Shown: positions 46,950 through 59,734 of the stretch, piece by piece | How positions within the stretch are numbered: position 1 is the first letter of the stretch | Layout of the letters: each line of letters begins with the position of its first letter | Assembly (NCBI RefSeq): GCF_048773025.1 | Contig: NC_133559.1 | Coordinates: 15,778,501 to 15,842,500, forward strand | DNA from: Camelus bactrianus | Taxonomy: Eukaryota; Chordata; Mammalia; Artiodactyla; Camelidae | Reading direction: 5' to 3' | Length of the DNA: 64,000 nucleotides | The notes under the pieces: model-generated | What the model was told of the DNA's origin: nothing | The model's database searches: none | Seen by the model: the letters and a program-made list of their open reading frames with translations, nothing else | Made by a program: the position numbers and the translations under genes

Positions 46950-49900
46950 TTCCCTCTTGCTTCCATCTTCTGAAAGAGATTGTAGAGAATTGGTACAATT
47001 TCTTTCTTAAATGTTTGGTAGAATTCACCAGTGAACCATCTAGATGGGCCTGGTGCTTTCTGTGTTGGAAGGTTATTAATAATTAATTCAATTTCTTTTA
47101 ATAGATACAAGACTATTCAGGTTGTCTGTGTCTTACTGTGTGTGTTTTAACAGATTGTGTATTTCAAGGGATTGTTTGATTTCTTCTAGGTTATAGAATT
47201 TGGGGGCATGGAGTTGTTCATAGCATTCTTTTATCATCCTTGTCAATGTCCATGAGTTCTGTAGTGATGTTCCCACTTTTATTTCTGATATTAGTAACTT
47301 ATTTCTGATATTAGTAATATTAGAGATTTATCAATTTATTGACCTTTTCTAAGAATCAGGTTTTGATTGTGTTGATTTTCTCTATTGATTTCCCATTTTC
47401 AGTTTTGCTGACTTTTTGCTCTAATTTTTACTATTTCTCTTTTTCTACTTACTTTGGATTTAATTATTCTTCCTTTTTCTAGTGTTCTAAGATGAAAGCC
47501 TATATTATTGACTTAGATCTTTCTTCTTTTCTAATTATGCTTTCAATATTATAAATTTTCTTTATCTAAGCCCTACTTTTGCTGCATACCACAAATTTTA
47601 ATAATTTGTGCTTTCATTTTCATTTAGTTAAAATATTTTAAAATTTCTTTTGAGATTTCTTTTTTGACCGATGTGTTATTTAGAAGTTTGTTATTTAATA
47701 TCCAAGTCTTTTTGGATTTTCCAGTTAGTCTTTTTGTTTTGGATTTCTATTTTAACGCCATTGTAGCCTGAGAGCACACATCATATGATATTTATTATTT
47801 TAAATTTATTAGGATGTGCGTGTGACACAGAATGTAGTCTATCTTGGTGTCTGTTTCACGTGAGCTTGAGAAGGATATGTATTGTGCTGTTGTTGAATGA
47901 AGCAGATTATAGATGTCACTGTCCAGTCGATTAATGGTGCTGCTGAGTTCAGATATGTCCCTACTAATTTTCTTCCTACAAGATATGTCCATTTCTCACA
48001 GGGGGGTATCAAAGTTCTCCAACTATAATAGGGGATTCATCTGTTTTTCCTTGCAGTTCTATTAGTTTTTGCCTCACACATTTCATGTTCTGTTGTTATA
48101 GGTGTACACACTTTAAGGAATATTAAGCCTTCTTGGAGAACTGACCCCTTTATCATTATGCAATGCCCCTTTCTTTCAGATAAAATTTTCCTGCTCTGAA
48201 GTCTGCTTTGTCTGAAATTAATATAGTTACTCCAGCTTTCTTTTGATTAGTGTGTGCATGGTGTACCTATCTCTATCAAATTACTTTTAATCTATATGCA
48301 TTGTTATATTTAAAGTGGATTTCTTATACACAACTATTAGGTTTGTTTTTTGATCCATTCTGACAATGTCTGTCTTTTCATTGGTGTAGTTAGACCACTG
48401 ATATTTAAGGTAACTGTTGATACATTTGGATTAGTATATACCATATTTTCTATTCTTTGCCCTTGTTCTTTGTTCCTATTTTTGTCTTGCACTCTTTCCT
48501 GCCATTTGTGGTTTTAATTGAGCATTTTATATAATTCTATTTTCTCGCCTTTCTTAGCACACCAATCACACTTTTGTATTTACATTTGTAGTGGTTGCCC
48601 TAGAGTTGGCAACCTATATTTATGACTAATCAAAGTCCACTTCCAGATTATGCAATACTGCTCTACAAGTAGTGAGGTGTCTTACAATAACAAAATACTC
48701 ACAATTCTTCCCTCCAGGCTCTTGTATCAGTGCTGTTATTCATTTCACGTATATATAAGCTATAATCATTGAATACGTTGTTATATTTTTAATTGTTAGA
48801 TTGTTAACTAATCAGAAAAAAAATTTTAATTTTTTTTCTTTTACCTATCCCTTCTCTAATGTTCTTTATTTCTTTATGTGGATCTGAGTTTCTGACCTAT
48901 GTTGTTTTCTTTCTCTCTAAAGATCTTTGCTTCTTTTTTTCTTTCCAGCTTTATTGAGGTAGATTTGACAAATAAAACTGTAGTATATTTAAACTGTACT
49001 TATGATGATTTGATATACATATACAATGTGAAAGGATTCCCACAATCTTGTTAGTCAACACATCCATCATCCCACACAGTCACTTTTTTTTTTGAGAGAG
49101 GTGATGAAAACGCTTAAGATCTATACTCTCAGTAAATTTCCATTATTCAATAGAGTAATATTAACTATAGTCACTATGTTATACATTGGACCCTTAGAAT
49201 GTATTCATGTTATAACTGAACATTTGTGCCCCTTTTACCAAATTCTCCCTATACTTTTTAAAAAACATTTCTGTCAAAGCAAATCTAGTGGCAACAAATT
49301 CCTTAAATTTTTGTTCATCTGAGAATGTCTTTCCTTCTCCTTTACTTCTGAAGGAAGATTTTGCAGAATGTAGAATTTTAGATTGGTGGGAGTTTTCTCT
49401 CTCAGTTTTTAAATATTTCACTCCACTCTCTTCTTGCTTGGATGGTTTCTGAGAAGTTGGATGTGATTGTTACCTTTGCTTCTGTATAGATAAGGTGTTT
49501 TCCCTACCTCTGGCTCATTTCAAGATTTTTTTCTTTACCTTTGATTTTCTGAAGTTTGAATATGATACGTGTAAGTGTTTTTGCTTGTTTGGTTTTACAA
49601 TTTATCTTGCTTGATATTCTCTGAGCTTCCTAGATCTATGGTTTGATGTCTGATATTAATTGAGGGGAAATTCTCTGTCATTGTTGCTTCAAATATTGCT
49701 TCTGTTCCTTTCTCTCTTTTCCTTCTAATATAACCATTAAGTGTATGTTATACCTCTTGTAATTGTCTCACAGTTCTTGAATATTATGTTCCCTTTATTT
49801 CCCCAGGGTTTTTTGTCTTTGCTTTTCAGTTTTGGAAGTCTGTACTGACATATCCTCAGGCTCAAAGATTCTTTCCTCAGCTGTGTCCAGTCTACTTATG

Positions 49901-50560
49901 AGCTCATCAAAGGCATTCTTCATATCTGGGACAGTGTGTTTGATCTTTAGCATTTCTTTTTTATTCTGTTGTTGAATTTCCATCTCCCTGCTTACATTAC
50001 TCTTCTGTTCTTGCATGCTGTGTACTTTTTCCATCAGAGCCCTTAGCATATTAATCACAGTTGTTTTGAATTCTTGGTTTGATAATTCGAACATTCCTTC
50101 CATATCTGGTTCTGATGCTTGCTCTATCTCTTCAGATTGTGACTTTTGTCTTTTAGTATGCCTTGTAATTTTTTCTTGGTAGCCAGACATAATGTATTGG
50201 GTAAAAGAAGCTGCAGTAAATAGGTTGCTAGTGATGTGGTGGTGATGTGTGTAGGGAGCAGAAGCATTCTATAGTTCCATGGTTAGGTCTAAGTCTGTCA
50301 GTGAAGCTGTACCTCTGAAATGTAAGCTCCACAAGTGCTTCTCCTTGTGTAGGACAGGATTTCTAGAGGGGGCTAGAATTGTGTATTTTGGAAAGTCAAA
50401 GGGAGCTGCAGTTGGATATTTTCCTTCCCCAAGGTCAACTGGGATCTGATTAAGCCCCAACAGGTAAGGTTCTGGTAAAATAAGTCCCCTTGAGAGCACC
50501 CCTGGAGGGCAGTGGTTTGCCCTCTGACATAGCTTCTCTGACAAATCTGAAAAGAGTTAT
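46950..50560 (-). mobile_element. Long old LINE-1 (ORF2 mid to 5' region)
   Basis: The minus-strand translation near 47020-47060 gives APGPSRWFTGEFY, the start of the L1 reverse-transcriptase palm. Antisense text runs on through the ORF2 N-terminal part to the region upstream of ORF2 (TGTTCTTGCATGCTGTGTAC, TGGTTCTGATGCTTGCTCTA, TAGTATGCCTTGTAATTTTT, GTAAATAGGTTGCTAGTGAT), typical of old L1M elements. The 131-codon minus ORF at 49795-50190 is part of this region. It is rich in Glu, Gln and Lys, with coiled-coil-like spacing, but it is not a host gene. The element is about 3.6 kb and many frames are broken. Confidence 0.75.
48940..49262 (-). mobile_element. LINE-1 3' UTR piece nested in LINE-1
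   Basis: CCAGCTTTATTGAGGTAGAT, TTGACAAATAAAACTGTAGT, TGATTTGATATACATATACA and CACTATGTTATACATTGGAC are the antisense 3' terminal region of another L1 (L1MB/MC-like) interrupting the larger element. Confidence 0.7.
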
Positions 50561-51914
50561 GGATTTTTTTTTAAAATTTGTTCAGCTTTTTATTTGTTGT
50601 TAGGATAGAGTGACAACTTCCAAGGTCCTTACATACTGGACCGAAAATTGGAAGTCCCTATGACTTTTCCAGGTAATCGTCACCACAGCTCCATAAAGTG
50701 GGGTTTGTTAGTTCAATTTCAAAGAAAAAGTCTGAGGAAGGTTAAGGGACTTGTGTAAGGCCACCAGTCTCAGGATCTCACAGGCCCTGGTAACAGGAAG
50801 TTCAGAGAATTTGTGATGTTAGGGTATAAGGGTCACTTTGGGATTCAACCCCTGTAATCCTCTGATGTGGGACCAGAGAGACGATATCCCTTGCTTGGGG
50901 CCTGGGGTTGGGAGTCCTCTTCCCAGGGTCACTCAGGGATAAATCCCCCCTCATTAAGAGAGAAGACAGTCCCCTAACCTGGCCCCCTTAAGGAATTTTT
51001 CTGCAACATCAGAGGTATGGTGCTTGATGAGCAGGCATTCAGAAAGAAGCTGTGGAGCAGAAGAGAGTACCATTCAAGAGCCTAAGAAGCCCATCGCTAT
51101 CCCTGTCGGCCCCCAATTCAGGCTCCTGGAGTGGGTTCAGCACCTGTGCTTGCCTCAGTCAAAACCTTTGATTGTCATTCTCCTGTAGGGAGCCTTGGAC
51201 AGAAACTCCTTGCACTCCTTTTATGCCATATTGGAATTAAAAAGAAAACAATTTGCATTAATGTGTGCGACCAACAGATGGGCAATTGAATGACCCTTTC
51301 CGGGCAGCGAAGGTGGCCCAGGGCTAACGGTTACTAGTCCACATTCCAAGAGCACAAGGTATATTTTTCAGTCTGGCCAACCAGACTTTGATTTCTTCCG
51401 GACCGTGCATTGTTATGCAATTCCTGTTGCCTTGGAAAGCTCAGATGATTAAAAGAGTTTATGTTTGCCACTTCCAAGAATCCCTCTTGCGACTTAAGTG
51501 ATTCATGCACCCAAGTTTTGCAAAGAGGAAAACAACCTCATTGTTATTTGCTCTGTTAAAGCCCTCAAGTGTTCAGCTTATTATTTTGTTATCTGGTAAA
51601 AGGCGGGAGTTCATCTCTGATTCTCTAATCTTTTCCATGGGGAATTCTTATGGGATAATAAAAATTCCTTATTTAACTAGTAGAGAAACAGCTGCTGCTC
51701 TCATCTTTTCTCCTTTTTTGGGAGGACTGGAGGGAGAGACACTGTTGGTCACATGCTTGTATTCTCATGCCATGTAGCAAATTTCAGGAGAAAAATGGAC
51801 AGAAGGGAAGTCAGAGTGATAAGACTATTCCTCTATCTCCAATCCTTGCACCAGAACAATAACACAGTTGTGGAGACGGCTAACTGTCCCCTAGCATTCT
51901 TCTCCTCCTTCATT
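50561..51914. other. Mostly unique non-coding sequence
   Basis: A MIR-like scrap may lie at 50690-50800 (GGTTAAGGGACTTGTGTAAG). The stretch 51240-51480 is repeat-free and balanced in composition, but no exon is seen. Confidence 0.35.
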
Positions 51915-51917
51915 TTT

Positions 51918-52918
51918 CCTTTCCTTTTTTTTTTTTTTTTTTTTACAGATTTTTTTTGAGTTTTACTTGTACTCATTTGTGTCTTGTATTTTGTTCTTGT
52001 AATATTATCACCTGTGCAGGGCTGTGTATCATCACCACAGTCAAGACGGAGAATAGCTCCGGCATCACAAGAATCTACAGTGTTGCCCTTTTATAACGGC
52101 ACCTCCCTTCCTCCTGTCTCTTTACCTCCTCATCTCCCCATCACCCCCCTGCCCTCTACTGCCGTCCCTATTCCTGGAAACCACTGATCTCTTCCATTTC
52201 TATAATTTTGGCATTTCAAAGATGTTGTGTAAATGAATCCTATGATATGTAACATGTTGGGATTGACATTTTTTTTTAATTCAGCATAATTCCCTTGAGA
52301 TTCTTCTAAGTTGTCATGTATCAATAATGCAATTTTTTATTGTTGAGTAGTATTCCATGGTGTGGGTGTATCACAGTTTGTTTAATCATTCACCCACTGA
52401 AGGATATGTAATTGTTTCCAGTTTTTGTCTATGAACATCTGTTTACAGGCTTTTAGGTCAACAGTGTCAGTTCTTTAGGATAAATGCCCACGAGTGCAAT
52501 TGTTAGGGTGTATAGTAATTGCACGTTTAGTTTTATAAGAAACTACCAAGTGGCTTATACCATTTTATGTGCCTACCAACAATGTATGAGTGATCCAATT
52601 TCTCCACATCCTCACCAGCATTTGGTGTCACTCTTTTTTGTTTTAGCCCTTCTGATAGGTTTGTAGTAGCTCCTTGTGGTTTTAATTTGCATTTTTCTAA
52701 TGGCTAATAATGTAGAGTATCTTTTGTGGGCTTATTTTCCCTCTGTATATCTTCTTCAGTAAAATGTCTATACATATATTTTGCTCATTTTCTAATTAGA
52801 TTGCTCATTTTGGGGACAATTAATTATTTGTTGAGTTTTGAGGGTTCTTTGTATGTGCTGGATAGTGATCCTCTGTCAGATACATGGTTTGCAGTTCTTT
52901 TTTCTCTTAATGATTGAA
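51918..52918 (-). mobile_element. LINE-1 3' end, 5' truncated
   Basis: The poly-T tail at about 51925-51943 is followed by 3' UTR and antisense ORF2: GAGTAGTATTCCATGGTGTG, GGATAAATGCCCACGAGTGC, CCTACCAACAATGTATGAGT, CTAATGGCTAATAATGTAGA and GTGCTGGATAGTGATCCTCT. Confidence 0.9.
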
Positions 52919-52929
52919 CTTTTTGGGTT

Positions 52930-53565
52930 TGAGCTGGGCATCTGGCTACTTTTCCCAACCTCTCCTGCAGCAGATGTGGCCATGTGGCAAAGTTCGGGCC
53001 AATGAGATGAACGCAGTAATCATACGTGCTATGTCTGAGTCATCTCCAATGAAAGCAAAAACAACTTGTTCTGAACTTCTATTTTCTCTCCCTTCCTGCA
53101 ACATAGCCCTTGCAGTCACCCAGCTTCAACCATGCAGACAAGGACTCTGCCTTAGAGCAAGGTTGGCAGGCCTTATGTTGAGGGACAGATAGTAGATAGT
53201 TTCAGTTTACGGGCCATATGGTCTCTGTACGAACTCTTCAACTCTGCTGTTGTAACACAAAAGCAGCCATGGACAATATGTAGACAAATGGGCATGGATG
53301 GCTGTGTTTGCATAAAATTTATTTTTCTTAAATGGCGATGTGCTCGTGGACTTCAGTCTGCTGACTCCACTTTAAGAATCTACCTTAAGACGAGCCACAG
53401 ATAGCAGGAACTAGATCCCTGAATAGTCACATGGAACCATTACATCAGGCTGAATTGCTAACGTCTAGATTAATTCATGACAAAGAAATAACCTTTTTTT
53501 CTTATTTAAGCCACTTTCTGTTAGGGCCTCTTTGTTGTAGCATCTCCACCAATGCCTGTCTAGTA
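52930..53565 (+). mobile_element. MaLR-like LTR split by a hAT element, fossil
   Basis: ACCTCTCCTGCAGCAGATGT, GGCCATGTGGCAAAGTTCGG, then after the insertion AAATAACC and ATTTAAGCCACTTTCTGTTA and GGGCCTCTTTGTTGTAGCAT resemble an MLT1-type LTR in sense orientation. The family name is tentative. Confidence 0.55.
53163..53395. mobile_element. hAT-Charlie non-autonomous element (MER3-like)
   Basis: AAGGTTGGCAGGCC, GACAGATAGTAGATAGTTTC, GGGCCATATGGTCTCTGTAC, AAGCAGCCATGGACAATATG and AATGGGCATGGATGGCTGTG follow a well-known mammalian hAT element. Eight-base duplications were not cleanly readable. Confidence 0.8.
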
Positions 53566-53569
53566 GCAA

Positions 53570-54940
53570 TGAACTTGACATTCACTGGGCATTTGCTATG
53601 CTCGGTGTACAGAGATAACTCAACAGTGGATTATCTACAGGCCTTGCAGAAAAGCTATCTATTTTGGGTCTGTTAATGAGCATGTTCAGTTTTTGCCACT
53701 TTGTGACAATGTACTGTAGGGGATGTGTATGGCTATGGGAAGTTGTGAGCTCTGCTAATTTGCTGCAGAATGCTGGTGTGTGACAGATTGTTCACAGTTA
53801 TCAGCCTCCCAATTTTCTCTGTGGAATGGAAGTTACTGTGGTTAAAAGTTAAAATCAATACATGTGAATGAGATGACAGGACCAACTCTGTATGCAAGGT
53901 GGGCAGGATGTCCTTTTGTTAATGAAACAAAAGAGTGGTTTGTCCTAAGCTATAATGACTGGTTGCTGCAGAATGAGAAAGAGGAGCAAGGAAGACCAAA
54001 CCTAAATGGATACAAAACCTCATAGAAGATTTGTAGAAAGGAAACTTTATGTGTTGTGGTCAAAGCTAGCTCAGATTTGATAGGTTTCTTTGTAAGATTT
54101 CAAAAAGGACTTTTAGTATCAAATATTATGCTGATGCAAAACTGGGATTGTTTTATCTCTGTTAAAATGGCAAACATTTTCTTGGATCATTAGTCTGCTC
54201 TTAATATGAGGTTATAAAATGTTACTCTTTGCCTTCACAAAGGTTTTGTGTCTAAACACAGTAACTTTTTATGGTTTATGTTGATTTTCATATATCCTCG
54301 ATGATTTAAGAAAGTAAAACTTCTCACTTAGGAAAGAGCTAAAGTTCTTTACAACCATGTTGCCTTCAATGTTTATTTTTTAATGTTTTATTGTCACTTT
54401 GAAATGAGAAGCAAAATGATGTGTCTCCAGCACCCATGATCCAATTCTATCTTAGGTGTTCAAATCTCCTAGCAACTTTTGATTTTTGTCTTTCCAAAAT
54501 CCAATTATAAATAATATCTTTCGCACTTAAAACGGTCTTTGAGATTTCCCAGAGGGCCCCTAGAAAATCACATGGAATTTGTTCTGTCACCCTGTGAAAA
54601 GAGAGGTGCTAGAAATAATAAAGTTTAATATGTTGCTATTGATGAATTGCAACCAGAGTTGTCAAATCAGTTGTCAAATCAGAAGAGGTGCTTAGCTTCC
54701 CCTAGGTTAAATTTGTATGGGTGATATTATTAATAGAAATAACTCAGATTGTGTGTCATACAGGAGGTTCCTAGAGATTTGTCAGTGCCCTTGCTGTCTA
54801 TAATGTGTTCCTATTTATCAGAGTCCTGGTTCTTCCCTTCCTTAAGTTAGACAACAACAATGTAGCGTCGGTCATATTTTCAGTATTTTTTTAAAATGTT
54901 AACTTTGTTGCAACTTCACTGTTTAAATTTAAATCTAGCA
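53570..54940. other. Unique non-coding sequence
   Basis: No gene or repeat recognised apart from a weak MIR/L2-like scrap near 53580. Confidence 0.35.
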
Positions 54941-54944
54941 ACTT

Positions 54945-55065
54945 CTAGGGCAATAGTTTTCAAGTGGAGCTTTATTATCTCTGGAGTTTTATTAACATCA
55001 CTTACCTATAGAGCTTTATTAACCTACAGATATTTAAGGCCTACTCCAGGCTTACAGAATCTCTT
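54945..55065 (-). repeat. MER5A-like hAT fragment
   Basis: CAATAGTTTTCAAGTGGAGC, AACATCACTTACCTATAGAG and GGCCTACTCCAGGCTTACAG then AATC fit antisense MER5A. Confidence 0.5.
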
Positions 55066-55535
55066 TACTTGGTATTCATTATTTATTCTTGACAGTTTCT
55101 AACTAAACACTTGAAATCTTTATGGTGCATTATAATATGTTAAATATGAAGACTTTGTAAGGATTTTGTTTATATCTATTTTTATAAATTATATATAATA
55201 TTCACTCTTTGAAAATATGGTTAATCATTATATTCATTGATATTTTGTCTAAACATTTTGTTGGATTGAATTTTATCTTGTTTTGCACTGAAACAAATTC
55301 TTTTGTCAGTTGCATTATTCTTGCACAAACATCTTTCATGTCTTTCACCTTTGAAAGTCACAGGTAGATATACAAACTCTGTCTTGTTGGATAGAGATTT
55401 TGTTGGTTTCTCTCCTACCCTCCTGGAGAAACCTGGACTTGCTCCTGTTACCTCAATCAAATTGGTAATCTTTACCAAATTTTTAAATCCTTTTAATTTC
55501 CTTCAATATCTTTCTACAAGCCTCCAAACAAACTT
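55066..55535. other. Unassigned sequence
   Basis: The region may already belong to the ERV-like fragment to the right. No clear signal. Confidence 0.3.
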
Positions 55536-55539
55536 TTCC

Positions 55540-56562
55540 AATTTTCCTCCCTCCCACCTGGCTTAGAGTCTCTGAGAACTAAAACCTGACTGCCCAGATC
55601 TCCACCAGGACTCTAGGCTGTCCTGTAGCTGGCTCTTTTCCCTAAGATCTGAAGAGGCCCAACAAGCTGAAACTCAGCAACTTGCCATAAACTTCCAAGG
55701 GGCTCAGCACTGCAGCAGACCCTGCACAGGCCAGAATTCTTCCTGGACAAGCTGTGTCTGGACCACTAAGGGAGTCCAGAGAAATGCTCAGGTCTTACAT
55801 GCTCTTTTACAAGAGGTAACCAAGACAGTGGACAACATCACTAACAGCACAGACATCCCAGCTAGAGAACCTCAAGAAACTCAGAGAGTAGAGCTGAATA
55901 ACCAAGAATTTTTCCTCCACCAACCTCTTGGAACCCACTGGGCTGGCTACCCTCAGAAATCAGCTCCTGGTTCTTTAATACACACTTCAATACCAATATT
56001 TCCCTTTTTATTTTAAGCATCTCTCTTTCAAGATGCCTGATCTTCAGAACCCTAAAACAACTGATCTTCGCCACCATTTCTCAACAGATGGCTCAACTGG
56101 TTTTACAGGAACAACATCTAACAGGAATCCTCAGGGACATTTCCTAGCCCCTACTTTGCCCTCTCAAGAGGTTTATGATCACTTCTGAGTTGTTCAGCAA
56201 TGAATGATATTTGTCTTGAAAAAAAAAATAAGGGGGTTCTGATGATGTTAAATTATTTTCTGAGCCTTGTGCTCCCAGAAAGTTGCAACAGCTAAGAAAT
56301 CCCCCTACCCTCTTGTGTTCCAAGGAGTGGCTAACCACAAAGGAACACCCTACCTTTGTATACTCCAATACCCATTTCCATCCTTCCTCCTGACTCCCAT
56401 AAGACTTGTTGATGACTCTCTTGTTTACCTGCTTTTACAAAACCCGTGTTCCTTTCCTTTTTTTTTTTTTTTTTGAGATGTTTCTCATTAATGAGCATTC
56501 TCCTTATTGCAATAGCCTGAATAAAATCATATCCTTAGTTATCTGGTACATTTTGTCTTGCA
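55540..56562 (+). mobile_element. ERV-like 3' fragment with LTR (tentative), fossil
   Basis: An A/G tract (AAAAAAAAATAAGGGGG, about 56219-56236) directly precedes a possible LTR start TGATGATGTTAAATT at about 56240. An AATAAAATC signal follows at 56520 and a possible end lies near 56562. The upstream kilobase has the composition of a decayed retroviral 3' region. The layout polypurine tract, LTR, polyadenylation signal suggests an old class I-like ERV remnant that is thoroughly broken. The family is not identified, and a T-rich run lies near 56459-56476. Confidence 0.35.
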
Positions 56563-56584
56563 CACTTTTCTTTCCTCTTATTTC

Positions 56585-56745
56585 TATGGTTGAGTTCTCT
56601 CAAGTTGTTCACCTCTATGAACCTCAGTGTCCTCATCTATAAAGGATTATTACTTCCACTTCCAATAGGTCTGAAGATTGAATGAGATCATGCAGGGAAA
56701 GAATGAAGCTAGTCCAAGAGCAAGTGGTCAATAAGTATTAGTCCT
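56585..56745 (+). repeat. MIR SINE
   Basis: TATGAACCTCAGTGTCCTCA, TCTATAAAGGATTATTAC and AAGTGGTCAATAAGTATTAG follow sense MIR. Confidence 0.8.
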
Positions 56746-57785
56746 TCTTCCTAGAGGAAAACGATGTCAGTGCAATTGGTGTCCACAGTGGAAGCTGATT
56801 AAAAGAGAGGGGATCAGTCAGAGTAACCTTGTCTCCACAAATGGGGAAACAATTCAGAGCAGGTACTCTGACACTCACGTGAACAGCACAGAGCAGGAGT
56901 ACCATTTCAGCTGGGGCAGAAACTATAGCACAAATGTATGTTGAAAGCATGTCTTCCTTCCTTCTAGAAAGTAGATATCCTGTTCCATTTGGATTTGTAT
57001 GTGAGGGGAAGCCTGTTGCACATTAACAGTGATTTTGTTAGAAAAACAATTTACCAACACAAGCCAATGGCAAAGAGCATCTTAAATGGTAGCCATCTTC
57101 CCACCTTCGAGTGGCTGGCTGGTTAGGTACCCACAATGTAGGTTTACTAAATATTTCCAGGAAGGTCCTGATGATTCCATCTGGCAAGCAAGAGTGCCAG
57201 GGGTGTGGGTTGTGTTCATTCCTCTGACCAGAAGAGCACAGGCCTAGGGACAGTAGGTGACATTTCTGATGGTGCTGTATAAGGTTCTCCATGATTCTCC
57301 CAGGTCTTTGTGGAGCCCGCTTTGGGCTGGCTGGCAAAGGCTGACAGCTTCTAAACACATTTCAGGATTACAGGAAAGGAGAAAAACTGAAGAAACTGAA
57401 CACTATGTGGAAGTTTACAAATGAGAGACAAAATTGCCTCTTGATGATTCAATTGGAAACTCAAATGGCAGGAGTTAGCATTCACGGGATCCCCGTTTTA
57501 GATACACAAATGCAAAGTAATCAGAAAAACACTTGCTCCTGAAAAGGGTTCACCTTGGTGCTCCACACTCACTCTGCTGCACGCACGAAGTTGTAATCAG
57601 CCTGAATGTAAAATGAGCAAATTCTCAAGAGATGGAGATTTTAACCTCTGAGAAAGTGAGGCTGTGTTTGAGGACCTCCACAGAATTTGGCTAGGTTATT
57701 TGCTGCTTTCTGTAACTCACCACTCTGTGGTCCTCAATGATGTTTTCTCTCCCCATAGTTCCAATTCTTTCCTCCCTGCCATTGC
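56746..57785. other. Unique non-coding sequence
   Basis: The minus ORF 57038-57358 (106 codons) has no domain or splice support. No gene is called. Confidence 0.35.
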
Positions 57786-57789
57786 CTTT

Positions 57790-58080
57790 TTCATTTAATT
57801 CTCACCCCATCTGAGCCAAATTATCCAGTTAGCATAGTAGGCACAGTGCCTAGGGCCCACAAAACAAAATAGGTGTAAAAACACATTTCTTTTACAATCA
57901 GGAAAAAAACCCAAATTTTAGGTCAAAGAAAATGTTTTAGTATACAGTATTAATATATTTATCTTTATTCCAGTGCATGAAATATAATTTTAAAAATTGT
58001 TATGGAAGAAAGGGCCCATGGAAGCACACGTGCCTAGGGCCCAGGGAACTCATAGAACAGCCCTGAGCATTCAGATTTGT
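57790..58080. repeat. Unclassified element with repeated ends
   Basis: GTGCCTAGGGCCCA occurs twice as a direct repeat, at about 57847 and 58030, around an AT-rich middle. The overall text looks like an old mammalian DNA element that I cannot name. Confidence 0.35.
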
Positions 58081-58148
58081 TATTTGTAAGTGCTCTCAAA
58101 CCCTTAGGGACACAGAAATTAAAGCATTACACTTGTTTTCTCCTACAG

Positions 58149-58214
58149 TAAAGCCAGCACGAACCACAACTAGCTTCCAGGCCTCCAGCCCTGGGTTGGG
58201 AACCCCTGCGGTTT
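58149..58214 (+). other. Exon-like block, tentative receptor stalk
   Basis: A strong acceptor (GTTTTCTCCTACAG) and a consensus donor (GTAAGT) enclose 66 bases open in a symmetrical phase 1-1 frame reading KPARTTTSFQASSPGLGTP. A Thr/Ser/Pro-rich stalk exon with these phases is usual in TREM, CD300 and TIM receptors, and the phase agrees with the exit phase of 39576-39676. No transmembrane exon was found before the next block. Chance cannot be excluded. Confidence 0.22.
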
Positions 58215-58216
58215 GT

Positions 58217-59733
58217 AAGTAGCATCTCATACCTTCAGGTTTCAGTCTTCCTCCTGGCTCCAGGCATGGGGTCTTGGTGTCAGCAGCCGCCCTCCAAGGT
58301 CTTTGGAAGCTGTCAAGTTTCTGGTGTCAGTGACCATCAGGAACCCTGATTTGAGTCTGATAGAGAAACCAGAGTTATGACTAAACTTACTATTGTTCCA
58401 AGAAAAAAATCAAGGCACGTAGTCTGACGGATTTTCTTTCCCATTTTCATGAATTTAAATTTTAACATTTATGTAACACTGTCTCTAAAAAGACAGTCAC
58501 ATAATTCACAAATGACCTTTATGACAATAGTAAAATGATGTGAAAATAAATACCAAAACAGGCAAGTAGAGCCTATTTCATTAATCCCATATTTGAATAT
58601 TTAATACCTGTGGGGCCCAGGAGGCCCAGGACCCAGGGGCACAGGAGGCAGCAGTCTTCTTCCTTCATGAGAGCAGTGCCATAGGTTGTAGTGAGAGCCT
58701 GGTTTCTCTTCCTTATCTTTTTTCGAGGCGCACAGTAGCCTGGCCCAAGAGTAATGGTAACGAGCATTTGGAGACTCCTACGATGTGTCACATCCTTTCG
58801 TGAATTACATCTGAACAATCCAAACACTCTACAAAGTAGATATTAACGTTTTTCATTTTATAGACCAGAAGAATTGGGTAACTGGTCAATGACATAGAGC
58901 TGGGGGAGTGGTGAAATTCTGATTCTGCTCAGCCTGACTGGAAAGGCCCTGGGGCTCAGATGTTTACTAGTAGCTGTGGGATGTTTACTGGGACATTCAA
59001 AATTCAGAATGGAAATGAGCTTTCCAGGCAGGGGAGCCATGGGGTCTTGACAGGGGCCCGGAGAGACCCTCTCCTTAGCAGATGGCTCCCTCAGGCTCCT
59101 TAATTTCCCTATCAGGCCAGTTCAACCCCAGATTCCAAAGGTTGGGTCACACAGCTCACTTGCCTCAGCTGCCCCTCTCTCTGGAGCTTCTGAGTTCAGC
59201 TCAAACCCTCACCGCTCCCCAGAAAATCTTCTACAAGGACCTAGCCCACCCTGGCCTTTCCCTTCTCCAAATTCCTGCTATCCTTTTGAAAGTGGAGGAA
59301 TTTATGCTTCATACTATGCAGGAAGAAAGATCAAATTCACACCCTCCTCCTGGGTTTCAGTTCTGAGCGATCTAAAGTAACAGTGAAGGAGGGTGTAAAC
59401 TGTTCCTGACCATCATTCCTCTCTTTGTTGACACCCTGATCTGAAATCAGCTTTCCACCCCTGAGAAGGTCTCTGGATACTCTATCAGCTGACACCCCCA
59501 GCACACTGAGATACAATGTAACTGCTCTTAGAGATCTTAAGTTTCCTCTTTTCTCTCTGGGTTCCCTGGGAACACAAGAGCTCAGTTTGAAAACTATTTT
59601 GCAACCTGACTAAGGAAGGTCATTTAATATAGGACCATTGGTAGCAAACTTCTGGAGACTTCCTGCAAAGTCTGAATGTTCAGAAACCTGTCAGCGATTG
59701 AACATGGATGTGTGAAGTCAATTAAGAATCAAG
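58217..59733. other. Unique non-coding sequence
   Basis: On the minus strand, about 58609-58738 forms another exon-like frame with a short collagen-like end (PLGPGPPGPH). No transmembrane-encoding exon is visible on the plus strand. Confidence 0.35.
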
Positions 59734-59734
59734 T

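Noticed and set aside
49795-50190. 131-codon Glu/Lys-rich minus ORF that looks like a coiled coil
   Set aside because: It is part of the upstream region of an old L1M element and not a host gene.
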